From positions 29,193 to 93,192 of the forward strand of contig CAZEDX010000004.1 in assembly GCA_964511015.1 (NCBI GenBank): DNA of 64,000 nt. The letters run 5' to 3'. Below the pieces are notes generated by a model. It had not been told where the DNA came from and did no database searches. It saw only the letters and a list, made by a program, of their open reading frames with translations. The DNA comes from FEN-1099 sp964511015. GTDB taxonomy: Bacteria; Lernaellota; Lernaellaia; Lernaellales; Lernaellaceae. Within the stretch, counting starts at the first letter, position 1. Each line of letters starts with the position of its first letter. The position numbers and the translations under genes are program-made. Positions 9,392-17,982 of this stretch are shown one piece after another.

Positions 9392-9421
9392 GAAAAACAA
9401 AAACCGCGCTTTTTGTTTTTC
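9392..9421. repeat. Hairpin 3: 12-bp perfect inverted repeat
   Basis: GAAAAACAAAAA and TTTTTGTTTTTC flank a 6-nt CCGCGC loop. Twelve bases after hairpin 2 and three before hairpin 4. Confidence 0.85.
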
Positions 9422-9424
9422 GCC

Positions 9425-9455
9425 GTTGAAAAAGGCCAGGACGGCCTTTTTCAAC
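9425..9455. terminator. Hairpin 4: 13-bp perfect inverted repeat, terminator-like in both directions
   Basis: GTTGAAAAAGGCC and GGCCTTTTTCAAC flank a 5-nt loop. A GC core with A5 on one side and T5 on the other is the form of a bidirectional intrinsic terminator. On the minus strand it could end the flavoprotein transcript, about 480 nt after its stop codon. The word CAGGACGGCC in its centre recurs inverted at about 9508-9517. Confidence 0.6.
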
Positions 9456-9578
9456 AATCTGTTAGGGAGCCAAACGTCCGCCGCCGAACGTCGTTTTTTC
9501 TAGCGGCGGCCGTCCTGACCGCTACCATATATGGCGTGTAAAAACTTTTCATAGGACAAAAAGAAGCATATTACGAAA

Positions 9579-9717
9579 TGAAACGAACGAGCGTTTCAAA
9601 CGCGCTGCATAGGCTCTCGAGACACAGGCGTATTGCGACAAATACGCTCGTGAGCGAACAATGGGTGAAAACGCCGTGACATCGATTATAACAACGGCAT
9701 TTTTCGGCATTTCACCC
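9579..9717. repeat. Further inverted repeats of the hairpin-rich spacer
   Basis: Three weaker inverted repeats: 9579-9598 (7-bp arms TGAAACG/CGTTTCA), 9628-9647 (7-bp arms GCGTATT/AATACGC) and 9663-9717 (8-bp GGGTGAAA/TTTCACCC extended by 4 bp across a small bulge). Another GC-rich pair (CCGCCGC/GCGGCGG) lies between about 9479 and 9509. Confidence 0.65.
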
Positions 9718-9935
9718 TAGTAAAATCAAGCACTTACAACCAGGTTTTCGCACGTTTACACGGTGGTTTAACGATGTTGTTGCAAAAGAAATGTCCTTTA
9801 AAAACATTCTCTTGCACGATACCGCACACTTGAAAACACGTGTATTTGCACAATATCGCGCCAATGTTTACCGGTGTCCGGCACATCCGCGCACGCCGTT
9901 TTCACGGGCGAAAAACGGGCACTGGTCGACTTATC

Positions 9936-11324
9936 TTACTTGCCCTGTCGGCTTGGCAGCGACAGCGCGCGCTTGAAAGGCTGGAGCATTCCCGGCTTGA
10001 TTTCCTTGTGGTAAAAGCGGCGCCGGAAGCCGGGCAACCGCATCGCCAGCATCATGCCGGTGTTGAACAGCCGCTGGCGGATCTTGAGGTTAGGGAAATC
10101 GTACAACCCGTGAGACTTGTAATAACGGTGATCGGCCTGGAAGACGAACCGCAGGTCGCCGAAAACCGCATCGCGGAATATCTTTTTGCCGCCCACGCCG
10201 AGGAAGGTCGGCGGGCTGGAGTACTCTTCGACCGCGTCGCGCACTAGCCGCACAGCCAGGGCATCGAGCAGGCGATCGAGCTCGGCCGGGTCTTCATCGG
10301 TGACGATGTCGACCAAACTGGCCTGCTCGAGTTCGGTCCAGCCAACAAGAATCTCGCGCAGGTTCGCGTTGGCCGCCAGCGGGCCCGCGACGAGAAACGC
10401 GAACTGCTTGCCGTGCCCCCACGGAACGTGATTCTGAAAGAAACCGCGGTCGAAGAACATCTTCCACCGTGCCGACAGATAGCGGTCGCGCATGGTCCCG
10501 GCAAAGACTACAATGTCGGCCGGCAGCACGCGCGTGCGGTAGCAGTCGATCAGTCCATCGCGGCCTTCGTAGACGCAATGATTATCATAAGCGCACTGCA
10601 GACAGCCCAAGCAACCGCCTTGGAGGTCGACCTCGTGAATGTTGACGACGTCGGCGCGGTCGAATGCCGCGGCCAGCCGCGCCACCATGCGGCCGAGGTT
10701 GCTATCGGCTTCGGTCGCGTCGTGCAGCACGACCACCTTCTTGCCCTGCGTGTCCACCGGCTTGGCGGCCGGACCCGGGCGATAGGTGAATTGCTTCGTC
10801 GGCAACGGCGCAAAGGCGCGCGTGGTGGGCGTCTGCGCGGCGATGGCCTCGAAGAAGCGGTCGGCAAAGGCCAGCGTGCGACGGCGGCCGACGCGCGAAA
10901 CCAGATCGTACATCGCCGGCGAGAAGCCGACGACGAAACGCATGTTCAGATCGTCGCTGACCGCGCGCAGATAGGCCTGCGCTGTGTGGTCGAAGAAGTG
11001 AATGGACGTGGTCAACGCCGCGGCGTACTTGCCGGCGAACGCATCCTGCGCGCCCCGTTCGAAGACCAACTCGATGAAACGCTTGTACTGCCCGGCCACC
11101 AGACAGTAGTAGAGCGGCGCCGCCCACAGCACACCATCGCTCGCGCGCACCTCCGCAATAATTTCGTCGAAGGCCGCGACGTCGCTTTCGATCTTCTGAA
11201 TGCGTTGAGCGATCTGGTGCACCGCGAACTGCTGCGCCGGATACTGCCGCCGCAGAAATTCCACGTATTGCATGGTGACGCTGACTTCACCCTTTGGACT
11301 GCCGGCCAGGACGACAATCTTCAT
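9936..11324 (-). CDS. Tandem flavodoxin-fold (NADPH-dependent FMN reductase-like) protein
   Basis: The protein has 462 residues from ATG 11324, which is 8 nt after AAGGAG; an adjacent GTG at 11327 is too close to that site. It has two flavodoxin-like units. The first (about 1-165) begins KIVVLAGSPKGEVS, the FMN-phosphate loop of NAD(P)H-dependent FMN reductases, and includes LWAAPLYYCLVAGQYKRF. The second begins near residue 205 (KKVVVLHDATEADSNLG) and carries a Cys cluster GGCLGCLQCAYDNHC like that of iron-sulfur flavoproteins and multimeric flavodoxins. The last ~100 residues are unrecognised and basic. It probably binds FMN and moves electrons in the cytoplasm; partner unknown. The two units may be ancient duplicates. 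Confidence 0.78.
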   Translation of the reverse strand: MKIVVLAGSPKGEVSVTMQYVEFLRRQYPAQQFAVHQIAQRIQKIESDVAAFDEIIAEVRASDGVLWAAPLYYCLVAGQYKRFIELVFERGAQDAFAGKYAAALTTSIHFFDHTAQAYLRAVSDDLNMRFVVGFSPAMYDLVSRVGRRRTLAFADRFFEAIAAQTPTTRAFAPLPTKQFTYRPGPAAKPVDTQGKKVVVLHDATEADSNLGRMVARLAAAFDRADVVNIHEVDLQGGCLGCLQCAYDNHCVYEGRDGLIDCYRTRVLPADIVVFAGTMRDRYLSARWKMFFDRGFFQNHVPWGHGKQFAFLVAGPLAANANLREILVGWTELEQASLVDIVTDEDPAELDRLLDALAVRLVRDAVEEYSSPPTFLGVGGKKIFRDAVFGDLRFVFQADHRYYKSHGLYDFPNLKIRQRLFNTGMMLAMRLPGFRRRFYHKEIKPGMLQPFKRALSLPSRQGK

Positions 11325-11389
11325 CACACGTTCTCCTTCTTTGCCGCGTTATACTAACGGTTGTCGACCATGCGGGCCAGCGGGTGCGG

Positions 11390-13351
11390 CTATTCCAAGG
11401 CTTCAGGCACGTGTACGGAAAAGTCGACGGCCCCGTTTTGGAACAGGCTGTTGCAAGCATCGACCACCGCGGCATCGTAACGAAGGCCGCGCCCGGCCAC
11501 GATCTCCGCCAGCGCGGCCTGGATGCCTAACGCCGGCCGGTAAGGGCGGCGCAAAGTCATCGTCTCGAGCACGTCGGCCACGGCCAGAACGCGCGCCTCG
11601 AGCAGGATCTGCTCGCCAATCAGCCCGCAAGGATAGCCCGAGCCGTCCAGCCGCTCGTGGTGTTGATAGACGATCTGCGCGATCGGCCAAGGGAACTTGA
11701 TCGGGGCCAGTATTTCATAGGCGGTATGCGGGTGGCGCCGGATGATTGCATATTCCTCCTCCGACAACCGACCGGGCTTGGCCAGGATCTCTGCCGGAAT
11801 AGAAATCTTACCGATGTCATGGATCACGCCGGCAAGGTAAAGACCTTCGACCGATTCGTTATTCAACCCCATGCGCTCGGCCAGCGCGCGGGCGAGCTTG
11901 GCAACCCGCAGTTGGTGGCCCGCGGTGTACGGATCGCGCTTCTCGACGGTCAGCGACATGACCGAGATCGTGCCCAGCAGCGCTTCGTTCAATTCGGTCG
12001 TGCGCTCGTCCAATGCCCGTTCGGCCTCCCACCGTGCCGTAATGTCGGAGAACGTGGTGAAAACACGGAAGGGCCTACTCTCACCGGGACGGAATTCAGG
12101 AATGGAATCGACCAGCACCCAGTGCGGCCGATTCTCAATCGGGTGAAACACGCCCATCAACACGCCCAGCACCGGCTGTCCGGTGCGCAGAGCGATCACC
12201 GCCGGGTGTTCGTCACCGCCCGAAGGGGAACCATCGGCATGCAGGAAGTGCCAACGCGGGTCGGAGGTAACCGAACCGCGAAGTTGCTCGACCGAAACGC
12301 CAAGAATACGTTCGGCAGCGGGATTGGCGTCAATCACTCTTCCGTCCGGCCCGCGGTAAACCACGCCCTGAGCCATGTTCTCAAACAAATGACGGTACTG
12401 CTGTTCGCTCTCGTGCAACTCTAGGTTGGCCTGCCACAATCGCCGGGTCCGTTTCCGGACCTGGTAACGCAGCATCAGAATAATGATCGCGGCCAACACC
12501 AGCAGACCCAACACCACCGCGATGGCGCCGGCGACATACGGCGGCAGCAAACGCTGGGGGGGCTTTTCCATCCAACGACCCAAGGCCAGGTAATAAGTGG
12601 AATTCGCCGACTTGCGCCAGGAAGCCAGGTGGCGATCAATCGCTTGCAGCAAATCGGCATGACTACCCTTGCGTGTCGCAAAATAGAGTTGGGACATGTT
12701 GAAAACGATTGGGGTCTTAACCAAACTATACTGCCGATAAAAGAAATCACCAAAAAAGTGGTTGGCAATGGCCGCGTCGACGTGACCACGACGCGCCAAC
12801 TCGAATGCCTCCTCGAGCGTGTCAGTCGGCACCACCTCCACATGAAAGCCAAATCCGGTCATCATTTCCGCAAAGTCGGTTTGTTGAACCGAACCACGCA
12901 ACACGGCGACACGTTTGTCCTTCAAATCGGCGAGCGAATTGATCGAAGAGTGCGGGTTTCCGTAAAACCGCGACCAGCTTTCGGCCACCGGAATTTGGTG
13001 AAAATCCAGTCGTACGGCTCGCTCCCGGGAGTAGGCCACATCCGGCATCAAATCAAGGTTTCCTTCTTCCAGCGCCTGCAGACAATCCGCCCATCGGCAG
13101 GGAACATAGACCGGATTCCATCCCTCGTTCTTGGCAATCGCATTGAACAGCTCGACAAACAGACCGGCCGGTTCGCCGTCTTCATCGGTGAAAATCTTGG
13201 GTTGGTTCTGGTAGACGCCAACCCGAATGACGCGTTCGTCGCCGCCGGGATCATCGGCCCATGCGACCGACGCGGTCGCCAACAGAATCATGAGCAAACC
13301 GACGCCTATTGCCTGTCGTGCGAACGAACGGCCAAGATGACGAAACGACAT
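11390..13351 (-). CDS. Solute-binding-domain/PAS/HD-GYP transmembrane receptor, predicted c-di-GMP phosphodiesterase
   Basis: The protein has 653 residues from ATG 13351 (AAAGGG upstream). A signal sequence ends around AWADD. A type-3 extracellular solute-binding domain follows (about 35-270: IRVGVYQNQPKIFTDEDG, DLMPDVAYSRERA, DAAIANHFFGDF), resembling periplasmic amino-acid-binding proteins. A transmembrane helix lies near 285-310, then a PAS domain (about 335-455) and an HD-GYP domain (about 475-640) with intact GVIHDIGKISIP and HHERLDGSGYPCG motifs. HD-GYP domains hydrolyse c-di-GMP, so this reads as a receptor turning a periplasmic small molecule into a drop in c-di-GMP. Single gene on this strand. 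Confidence 0.9.
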   Translation of the reverse strand: MSFRHLGRSFARQAIGVGLLMILLATASVAWADDPGGDERVIRVGVYQNQPKIFTDEDGEPAGLFVELFNAIAKNEGWNPVYVPCRWADCLQALEEGNLDLMPDVAYSRERAVRLDFHQIPVAESWSRFYGNPHSSINSLADLKDKRVAVLRGSVQQTDFAEMMTGFGFHVEVVPTDTLEEAFELARRGHVDAAIANHFFGDFFYRQYSLVKTPIVFNMSQLYFATRKGSHADLLQAIDRHLASWRKSANSTYYLALGRWMEKPPQRLLPPYVAGAIAVVLGLLVLAAIIILMLRYQVRKRTRRLWQANLELHESEQQYRHLFENMAQGVVYRGPDGRVIDANPAAERILGVSVEQLRGSVTSDPRWHFLHADGSPSGGDEHPAVIALRTGQPVLGVLMGVFHPIENRPHWVLVDSIPEFRPGESRPFRVFTTFSDITARWEAERALDERTTELNEALLGTISVMSLTVEKRDPYTAGHQLRVAKLARALAERMGLNNESVEGLYLAGVIHDIGKISIPAEILAKPGRLSEEEYAIIRRHPHTAYEILAPIKFPWPIAQIVYQHHERLDGSGYPCGLIGEQILLEARVLAVADVLETMTLRRPYRPALGIQAALAEIVAGRGLRYDAAVVDACNSLFQNGAVDFSVHVPEALE

Positions 13352-13946
13352 GTTATCAACCCTTTGCCGAGTCCACGCGATGTCCAACGATCTCGGGCTT
13401 GAGCACCTGCTTACACAACCGAGCAAGCCAACTCTTCGTTTTCTCCAGGAAATTCAATCCTACCGCGACGACGAAATTGTAACGCCTTCGTCATAAGTTT
13501 GTCACCTGGCCTGAGAAACCATCCCCGGCAACAAACGCGGCTAACCGCACCCGCCGCCAACACCGACCGGACGGAGGTCCGTTTTACTTGTCAATATGCT
13601 TCGACGACAATTCCCTCGGCAACTTTCAGCCCCTCTTCAAAAGGATTTTCGCATCATGAAGGTATCCCAAACACCGTTGTTGTTGCCGGTCTTGTCTGGC
13701 TCATTCCCTCTTTCACCACGTGCGATCGCGGCAATTGCAATCCCGGCCCGATTCCGACGCCGCAACCAACCAACTCTTGAACGCGGCAATCGTCCGAGCG
13801 TTTGAACGACCCGTTCGACGTGACGGTCTCTGTATTCCTCCGACTGCATGGTGATACAATCCGTTCGCCCGCAACCTCTTGAGTTGCTCGACCGGTGGTT
13901 GGGCAGCGCGGTGTCCGATAGCGGGGGCATGGAATAGACCAAAACC
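13352..13946. other. Spacer of about 600 bp with no confident gene
   Basis: It holds the upstream region of the HD-GYP receptor. At 13656 an ATG behind AAGGA opens a frame of no family. One base out of register, the next 40 codons read like a short lipoprotein (hydrophobic run, then SFTTC, then a Pro-rich tail ending at TGA near 13780). That could be a frameshifted remnant, but I do not call a gene. Confidence 0.5.
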
Positions 13947-14084
13947 GTGAAGAAACGCATTCGACCCCACAACCCTTTCGCCCGTGCCGTCAAAGGCATG
14001 GCCACGAAAGTGGTGCGCGCGAAAAAGGGCAAGGGCAGCTACCGCCGCAAGAAGCCGCGGCCGGACGAGACGGAGTCGGGCTAG
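13947..14084 (+). CDS. arfA: Small ArfA-like ribosome-rescue protein
   Basis: A 45-residue basic protein from GTG 13947; an in-frame TAG at 13935 forbids a longer start, and no strong ribosome site is visible. The centre reads RAKKGKGSYRRKK, nearly identical to the hallmark KKGKGSYxRK of ArfA, preceded by HNPFARAV at the place of the family's DPLFRQRV. ArfA binds stalled ribosomes lacking a stop codon and recruits release factor 2. E. coli ArfA has 72 residues but works as a form truncated after this basic motif; this gene ends naturally soon after it. The stop overlaps by four bases the stop region of the convergent thrA. Assignment rests on the motif alone. Confidence 0.6.
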   Translation: MKKRIRPHNPFARAVKGMATKVVRAKKGKGSYRRKKPRPDETESG

Positions 14085-16603
14085 TTGCCGCGCAGCATCT
14101 GCGCAATCGACAGCACGTTGGCCAACACGCCCGCGGCAGTGACGTCGCCGCCGGCGCCCGCGCCCTGCACGATCAGCGGATACGCCTGATAACGTTCGGT
14201 GGTAAAGGCCACAAACGCCTCGGAGCCGCGCAGGCGCGAGGCCGGATGCGCCATATCGATGCCGACCGGCCGCACGCGCACCAGCGGCTCCCCTCGCCCG
14301 GCGGCCGCCGGATCGATGACCGCCAGATACCGCAGCAACTTACCGTCCTTCTTCAGCGCGTCGATCTTCGCCGCCATCGCTGGGTTGTAGGCTTCGAGCG
14401 CGGCGAAGAAATGCGCCAGATCGTCATGCCGCAGCAACTCGACCGGCACCAACGGCTCGACCTGCACCTCGCCGATATCGATCTGGTAACCAAGCTCCCG
14501 CACTAGAATCAGCGCTTTGCGGGCGACATCAATGCCCGACAAATCGTCGCGCGGATGCGGCTCGGTGTAGCCTAGTTCCTTCGCCGTGCGCACGGCCTGT
14601 GCCAGCGGCACGCCGCTCATCAGCTCGTTGCACAGGTAGCCCAACGTGCCGGAAAACGCACCTTCCACCAACATCACGCGGTCGCCGGTGTCGACCAGGC
14701 CCTGCAGCGTGCTGATCACCGGCAGGCTCGCGCCGACCGTTGTCTCATACAGATACGAACGATGATGCGCACGCGCCGCAGCCATCAGTTCCTGCCGCCG
14801 GGCCCAAGGCACGGTGAGCGGCTTCTTGTTCGCCGCGACGACATGAATCCCGCGTTCGAACGCCTCACGGTACAGGCGTTCGTTGCCCTCTTCCGCCGTG
14901 CAATCGACCAACACCGGCACCGGCAACCGCCGCAGCTCTTCCAACAGCGGCACGATGTCGGGCGGCCCGTCGCCGGCCGGCGCCTGCGCCAGCATCGTCG
15001 GCCACTGCTCGAGGTCGATGCCCTGCGGCACGAACAGCACGCGACGGCTGTCGGCCAAGCCGACCAGCTTGGGCAGGATGTTGTGATCGGCCAGCAGCCG
15101 GGACTGCTGCGAACGGATCTGCTTGATCAGACAGCCGCCGACTGTGCCCTTGCCGAGCAGGAAGATACTGACCGGTTGATGCGCCAGATTGAACGCCGCG
15201 TGCACCGTGCGCAGCGCGATGCGCGTGTCTGCCGCGTCGATGACGCATGAGATGGATCGTTCGCCGATGCCTTGCGCCGCCGCGCGCACCATGATGCCGA
15301 CCCGGCCGATCGCGTGCAGAAAACGCCCGGAAACATTGACCGTGCGGCCCATCGCCTCGGCCAGCAGCGTGACCAGCGTCACCGGGGCGTGGCTGCGCAG
15401 CGACACGGCCTGTCGCCGCGCCAGTTCGTCGGCCAGTTCGGTCCGCACCGTCGCCTCGGCCGACGCCTGCTGCGCCCGCGGCACAACCACGGCGATCGCG
15501 CGGCCGCGCGGCGTTTGCACCGCCATCCAGACCGTGATCCCCGCCTGGTCCAACGCGCCGAGCACGCGTTCGCCGACGGTGGCCTCTTCAGCCATCTGCT
15601 TGTATTCGATTTCGATCAGCGCCAGGTCGTCAAGGCTGGTGACGCAGGTCGGCCGCTTTTCGTCGCGCGAACCTTCGGCGGTGACCAGCGTGCCCGGATC
15701 CTCGGGCCGCGTCGTATTCTTGATGCGCAGCGGAATGCCGGCTTCGATCAACGGAATCATCGTGCGCGGGTGGAACATCGGCCACCCGAGGTTAGCCAGT
15801 TCGAGCGCTTCTTCGTGGCTCAGCCGCGGCACCGGATAGACATCGTCGACCACCGTCGGGTCGGCGGTCATGACGCCGGAGACGTCGGTCCAGATCACCA
15901 CCTCGCCGGCGCCGAGCATTTGCGCAAGCAGTGCCGCCGTATAGTCCGACCCATTGCGGCCCAGCGTCGTCGTGCGGCCGTCGGCGGTGCGGCCGATGAA
16001 GCCGGTGTGCACGCAGACCCGGCCCGTCCAGTCGCCCCGCAGCTCCGTCAGCTTCGCGCGCGTACGTTCGAGGTCGACCTTGGCACGACCGAAGGTGTCG
16101 TCGGTGGCGAGCCAGTCGCGCGCGTCCACGTACACCGCCGCCTGGCCGCCGGCCTGCAGCAGCAGGCAAATCAGCGATGCGCTCAGCCGCTCGCCGAAAC
16201 TCATCACCAGGTCTTTGGTCTGCGGCGTGCTCTCGCGCACGATGCTCACGCCGCGCAGCAACTGGCGCAACGGCGCCAGCACCTGCCGCGTGTGCTCCGT
16301 GAGGTCGACCTTGCCGCCCGCGGCTCGCGAACGTTTCTTGATCGCCGCCAGCACGCGGTTGCCGACCGCGATCGAAGTCTCCTCGATGCGATCGACGATG
16401 GTTTCCGCCGCCCCCATGTCGCCGCCCGCGGCAATGCCGACCGCTTCGATCAGGTGGTCGGTGGTGTGGCCCATGGCAGAGACGACGACGGCCAGCGGCC
16501 CGCGCCCACGTTGTTGCTCGATCAGCTCCAACACCTGCCGCAGATTCTCTGCGTTGCCGAGCGAGGTGCCGCCGAATTTCATCACCTGGTAGGTCTCGTT
16601 CAC
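14081..16603 (-). CDS. thrA: Bifunctional aspartokinase/homoserine dehydrogenase
   Basis: The protein has 840 residues (E. coli ThrA has 820). Start GTG 16603 overlaps the metX stop as GTGA, with GGAG 8 nt upstream; the much longer open frame is antisense noise within metX. The N-terminal kinase has MKFGGTSLGN (residue 8), TLGRNGSDYTA and the SFGERLSA region, followed by ACT-type regulatory repeats (about 310-460). The dehydrogenase half begins near 470 with the Rossmann stretch FLLGKGTVGG and includes AANKKPLT, TTVGASLPVI and the Lys-containing GIDVARKALIL. It catalyses the first and third steps from aspartate to homoserine. It is the last gene of an apparent metY-metX-thrA operon, so homoserine made here can go straight to MetX. 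Confidence 0.94.
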   Translation of the reverse strand: MNETYQVMKFGGTSLGNAENLRQVLELIEQQRGRGPLAVVVSAMGHTTDHLIEAVGIAAGGDMGAAETIVDRIEETSIAVGNRVLAAIKKRSRAAGGKVDLTEHTRQVLAPLRQLLRGVSIVRESTPQTKDLVMSFGERLSASLICLLLQAGGQAAVYVDARDWLATDDTFGRAKVDLERTRAKLTELRGDWTGRVCVHTGFIGRTADGRTTTLGRNGSDYTAALLAQMLGAGEVVIWTDVSGVMTADPTVVDDVYPVPRLSHEEALELANLGWPMFHPRTMIPLIEAGIPLRIKNTTRPEDPGTLVTAEGSRDEKRPTCVTSLDDLALIEIEYKQMAEEATVGERVLGALDQAGITVWMAVQTPRGRAIAVVVPRAQQASAEATVRTELADELARRQAVSLRSHAPVTLVTLLAEAMGRTVNVSGRFLHAIGRVGIMVRAAAQGIGERSISCVIDAADTRIALRTVHAAFNLAHQPVSIFLLGKGTVGGCLIKQIRSQQSRLLADHNILPKLVGLADSRRVLFVPQGIDLEQWPTMLAQAPAGDGPPDIVPLLEELRRLPVPVLVDCTAEEGNERLYREAFERGIHVVAANKKPLTVPWARRQELMAAARAHHRSYLYETTVGASLPVISTLQGLVDTGDRVMLVEGAFSGTLGYLCNELMSGVPLAQAVRTAKELGYTEPHPRDDLSGIDVARKALILVRELGYQIDIGEVQVEPLVPVELLRHDDLAHFFAALEAYNPAMAAKIDALKKDGKLLRYLAVIDPAAAGRGEPLVRVRPVGIDMAHPASRLRGSEAFVAFTTERYQAYPLIVQGAGAGGDVTAAGVLANVLSIAQMLRGN

Positions 16604-17910
16604 CGGCTGTTCTCCGGCGCCGCCGGCAAAGCCAACGCCTGCTGCAGCAGCGCATCCATCTGGTCGGTTTCGATCAAGAACCCGTCGTGTCCGAACGGGG
16701 TGTCCAGTTCGGCATAACGAGCATCCAGCCCCCGCGCCCGCAGCCGTTCGGCCAGCGCGTGTATCGCCGCCGGATAGAAGAGCTGATCGGAGCGGATGCC
16801 CATGCACAGTGTCGCGGCGCGCAGCCGACTTTCGCCCCACGATTCGCCGCCGGCCGGCGGACCAAACGGCGCGCGCGCCAGGTCGTGGTGGTCCATCGCC
16901 CCGAGCAGCGCCAGGTAAGACCGGCTGTCGAAACGGCCGAGCAGCTTTTCGCCCTGGTGCTCGAGATAGGTTTCCATGCGGTAGTGCGCGCGCGAAGACC
17001 ACGCGGCCTCCTCGCCGATCTGCCGCCGCCCTTGTTGCCGCTCCATGCCCTCTTCCGCGCGATAGGTCATCATGCCGATCTGCCGCGCGAGAGACAGGCC
17101 GCGATTCGGTGACGACGGAAAATCCGGATCGAGCAGCAGCGCCTGCCGCTGTACGTGGTTCCAACCGATCGCCCACGGCGACGACTGTTCGGCGGCGCCG
17201 ATCGGCGCCAGGCGCGCAAAGCGTTCCGGCGCCAACGCGCCCAGGCACAGCACGATCATCGCGCCCAGCGAGCCGCCGGTGGCCAGGTCGACGCGCGCCA
17301 GGCCCAGCGCATCGAGCGCCTGAATGATGCTGCGCGCCTGATCCCACGTGGTGACGGTCGCCGGCAGGTGCTCTTCGGGAAGCGCGAAATCGCCCTTCGG
17401 CGCAACGGCGGCCGGGCCGAAACGGCGGTCGTCGACGCGCCGCGGAAAGCCCTCGTCGGCGGGGCCGGAGGTGCCGTAGCACGAACCGAGCAGGTTGAAG
17501 CACAAGATGCGCGCGCGTTGCGGGTCGAGCGCGCGGCCGGGGCCGATGACGCGCTCCCACCAGCCGCCCGGGCCGCCGGCGCGCATGTCGCCGGTCAAGG
17601 CATGCACCACCAAGAGAGTCGGGATCGCGGGGTCGAACGGCGGTCCATCCGCGCCCGACTGCCGCGCCGCACAGCGCTCATGCCGATTGCGCAATTCCGC
17701 CGCCGCACGCGCGACCGGGCGCCAGGCATCGCGGCGGTATTCCTCGTCGGCCGTCACCGCCGCACGGCGCGCGAGCACCGGCAGATCCGCCGCCGGCCCC
17801 CACCACCAGCCGCGCACCAGGTGCGTCGCGACCAACGCGCCCGCCTCGAGTTCCAGCGCGGGCAGCGCCAGGTCGAACACTTGGGCGGGTGCGGCGGTCG
17901 GTCGGTTCAT
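16600..17910 (-). CDS. metX: Homoserine O-acetyltransferase
   Basis: The protein has 436 residues from ATG 17910 with GAGGAG 3 nt before it. It has the alpha/beta-hydrolase fold of the MetX family: nucleophile in GGSLGAMIVL, Asp in GIRSDQLFYP and His in FGHDGFLIE. The usual GGSMGG elbow reads GGSLGA here. Early residues (VVHALTGD) match the oxyanion segment. It makes O-acetylhomoserine from homoserine, although some homologues use succinyl-CoA and the sequence alone does not exclude this. The gene lies between metY, 72 bp upstream, and thrA, which overlaps by 4 bp. Confidence 0.9.
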   Translation of the reverse strand: MNRPTAAPAQVFDLALPALELEAGALVATHLVRGWWWGPAADLPVLARRAAVTADEEYRRDAWRPVARAAAELRNRHERCAARQSGADGPPFDPAIPTLLVVHALTGDMRAGGPGGWWERVIGPGRALDPQRARILCFNLLGSCYGTSGPADEGFPRRVDDRRFGPAAVAPKGDFALPEEHLPATVTTWDQARSIIQALDALGLARVDLATGGSLGAMIVLCLGALAPERFARLAPIGAAEQSSPWAIGWNHVQRQALLLDPDFPSSPNRGLSLARQIGMMTYRAEEGMERQQGRRQIGEEAAWSSRAHYRMETYLEHQGEKLLGRFDSRSYLALLGAMDHHDLARAPFGPPAGGESWGESRLRAATLCMGIRSDQLFYPAAIHALAERLRARGLDARYAELDTPFGHDGFLIETDQMDALLQQALALPAAPENSR

Positions 17911-17982
17911 GTTCTCCTCGGCCCAAAGAAAAGCGGAGCACGGATGCACACCCGTACCCCGCTGCCAAAAATTATGACGCGG

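Larger units (their letters stand above)
9115..9935. other. Non-coding, AT-richer spacer of about 820 bp containing a hairpin array
   Basis: There is no convincing gene here; the one 60-codon frame (9359-9541) is built from hairpin sequence. The stretch is visibly richer in A and T than its flanks. It contains at least eight inverted repeats between 9309 and 9717, the first four perfect (listed separately). The flanking genes are both on the minus strand, so it holds the 3' region of the flavoprotein transcript and the upstream region of the kinase. I found no tRNA-like fold, DnaA-box cluster or CRISPR pattern. Confidence 0.7.

Noticed and set aside
9309..9480. Integron attC-like site (palindromes plus GTTAGGG near 9461)
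   Set aside because: No matching RYYYAAC partner, no integrase gene and no cassette structure. The hairpins are reported without this label.
16604..17560. 5' extension of the thrA frame
   Set aside because: Arg-rich out-of-frame reading of metX; thrA starts at GTG 16603 coupled to the metX stop.
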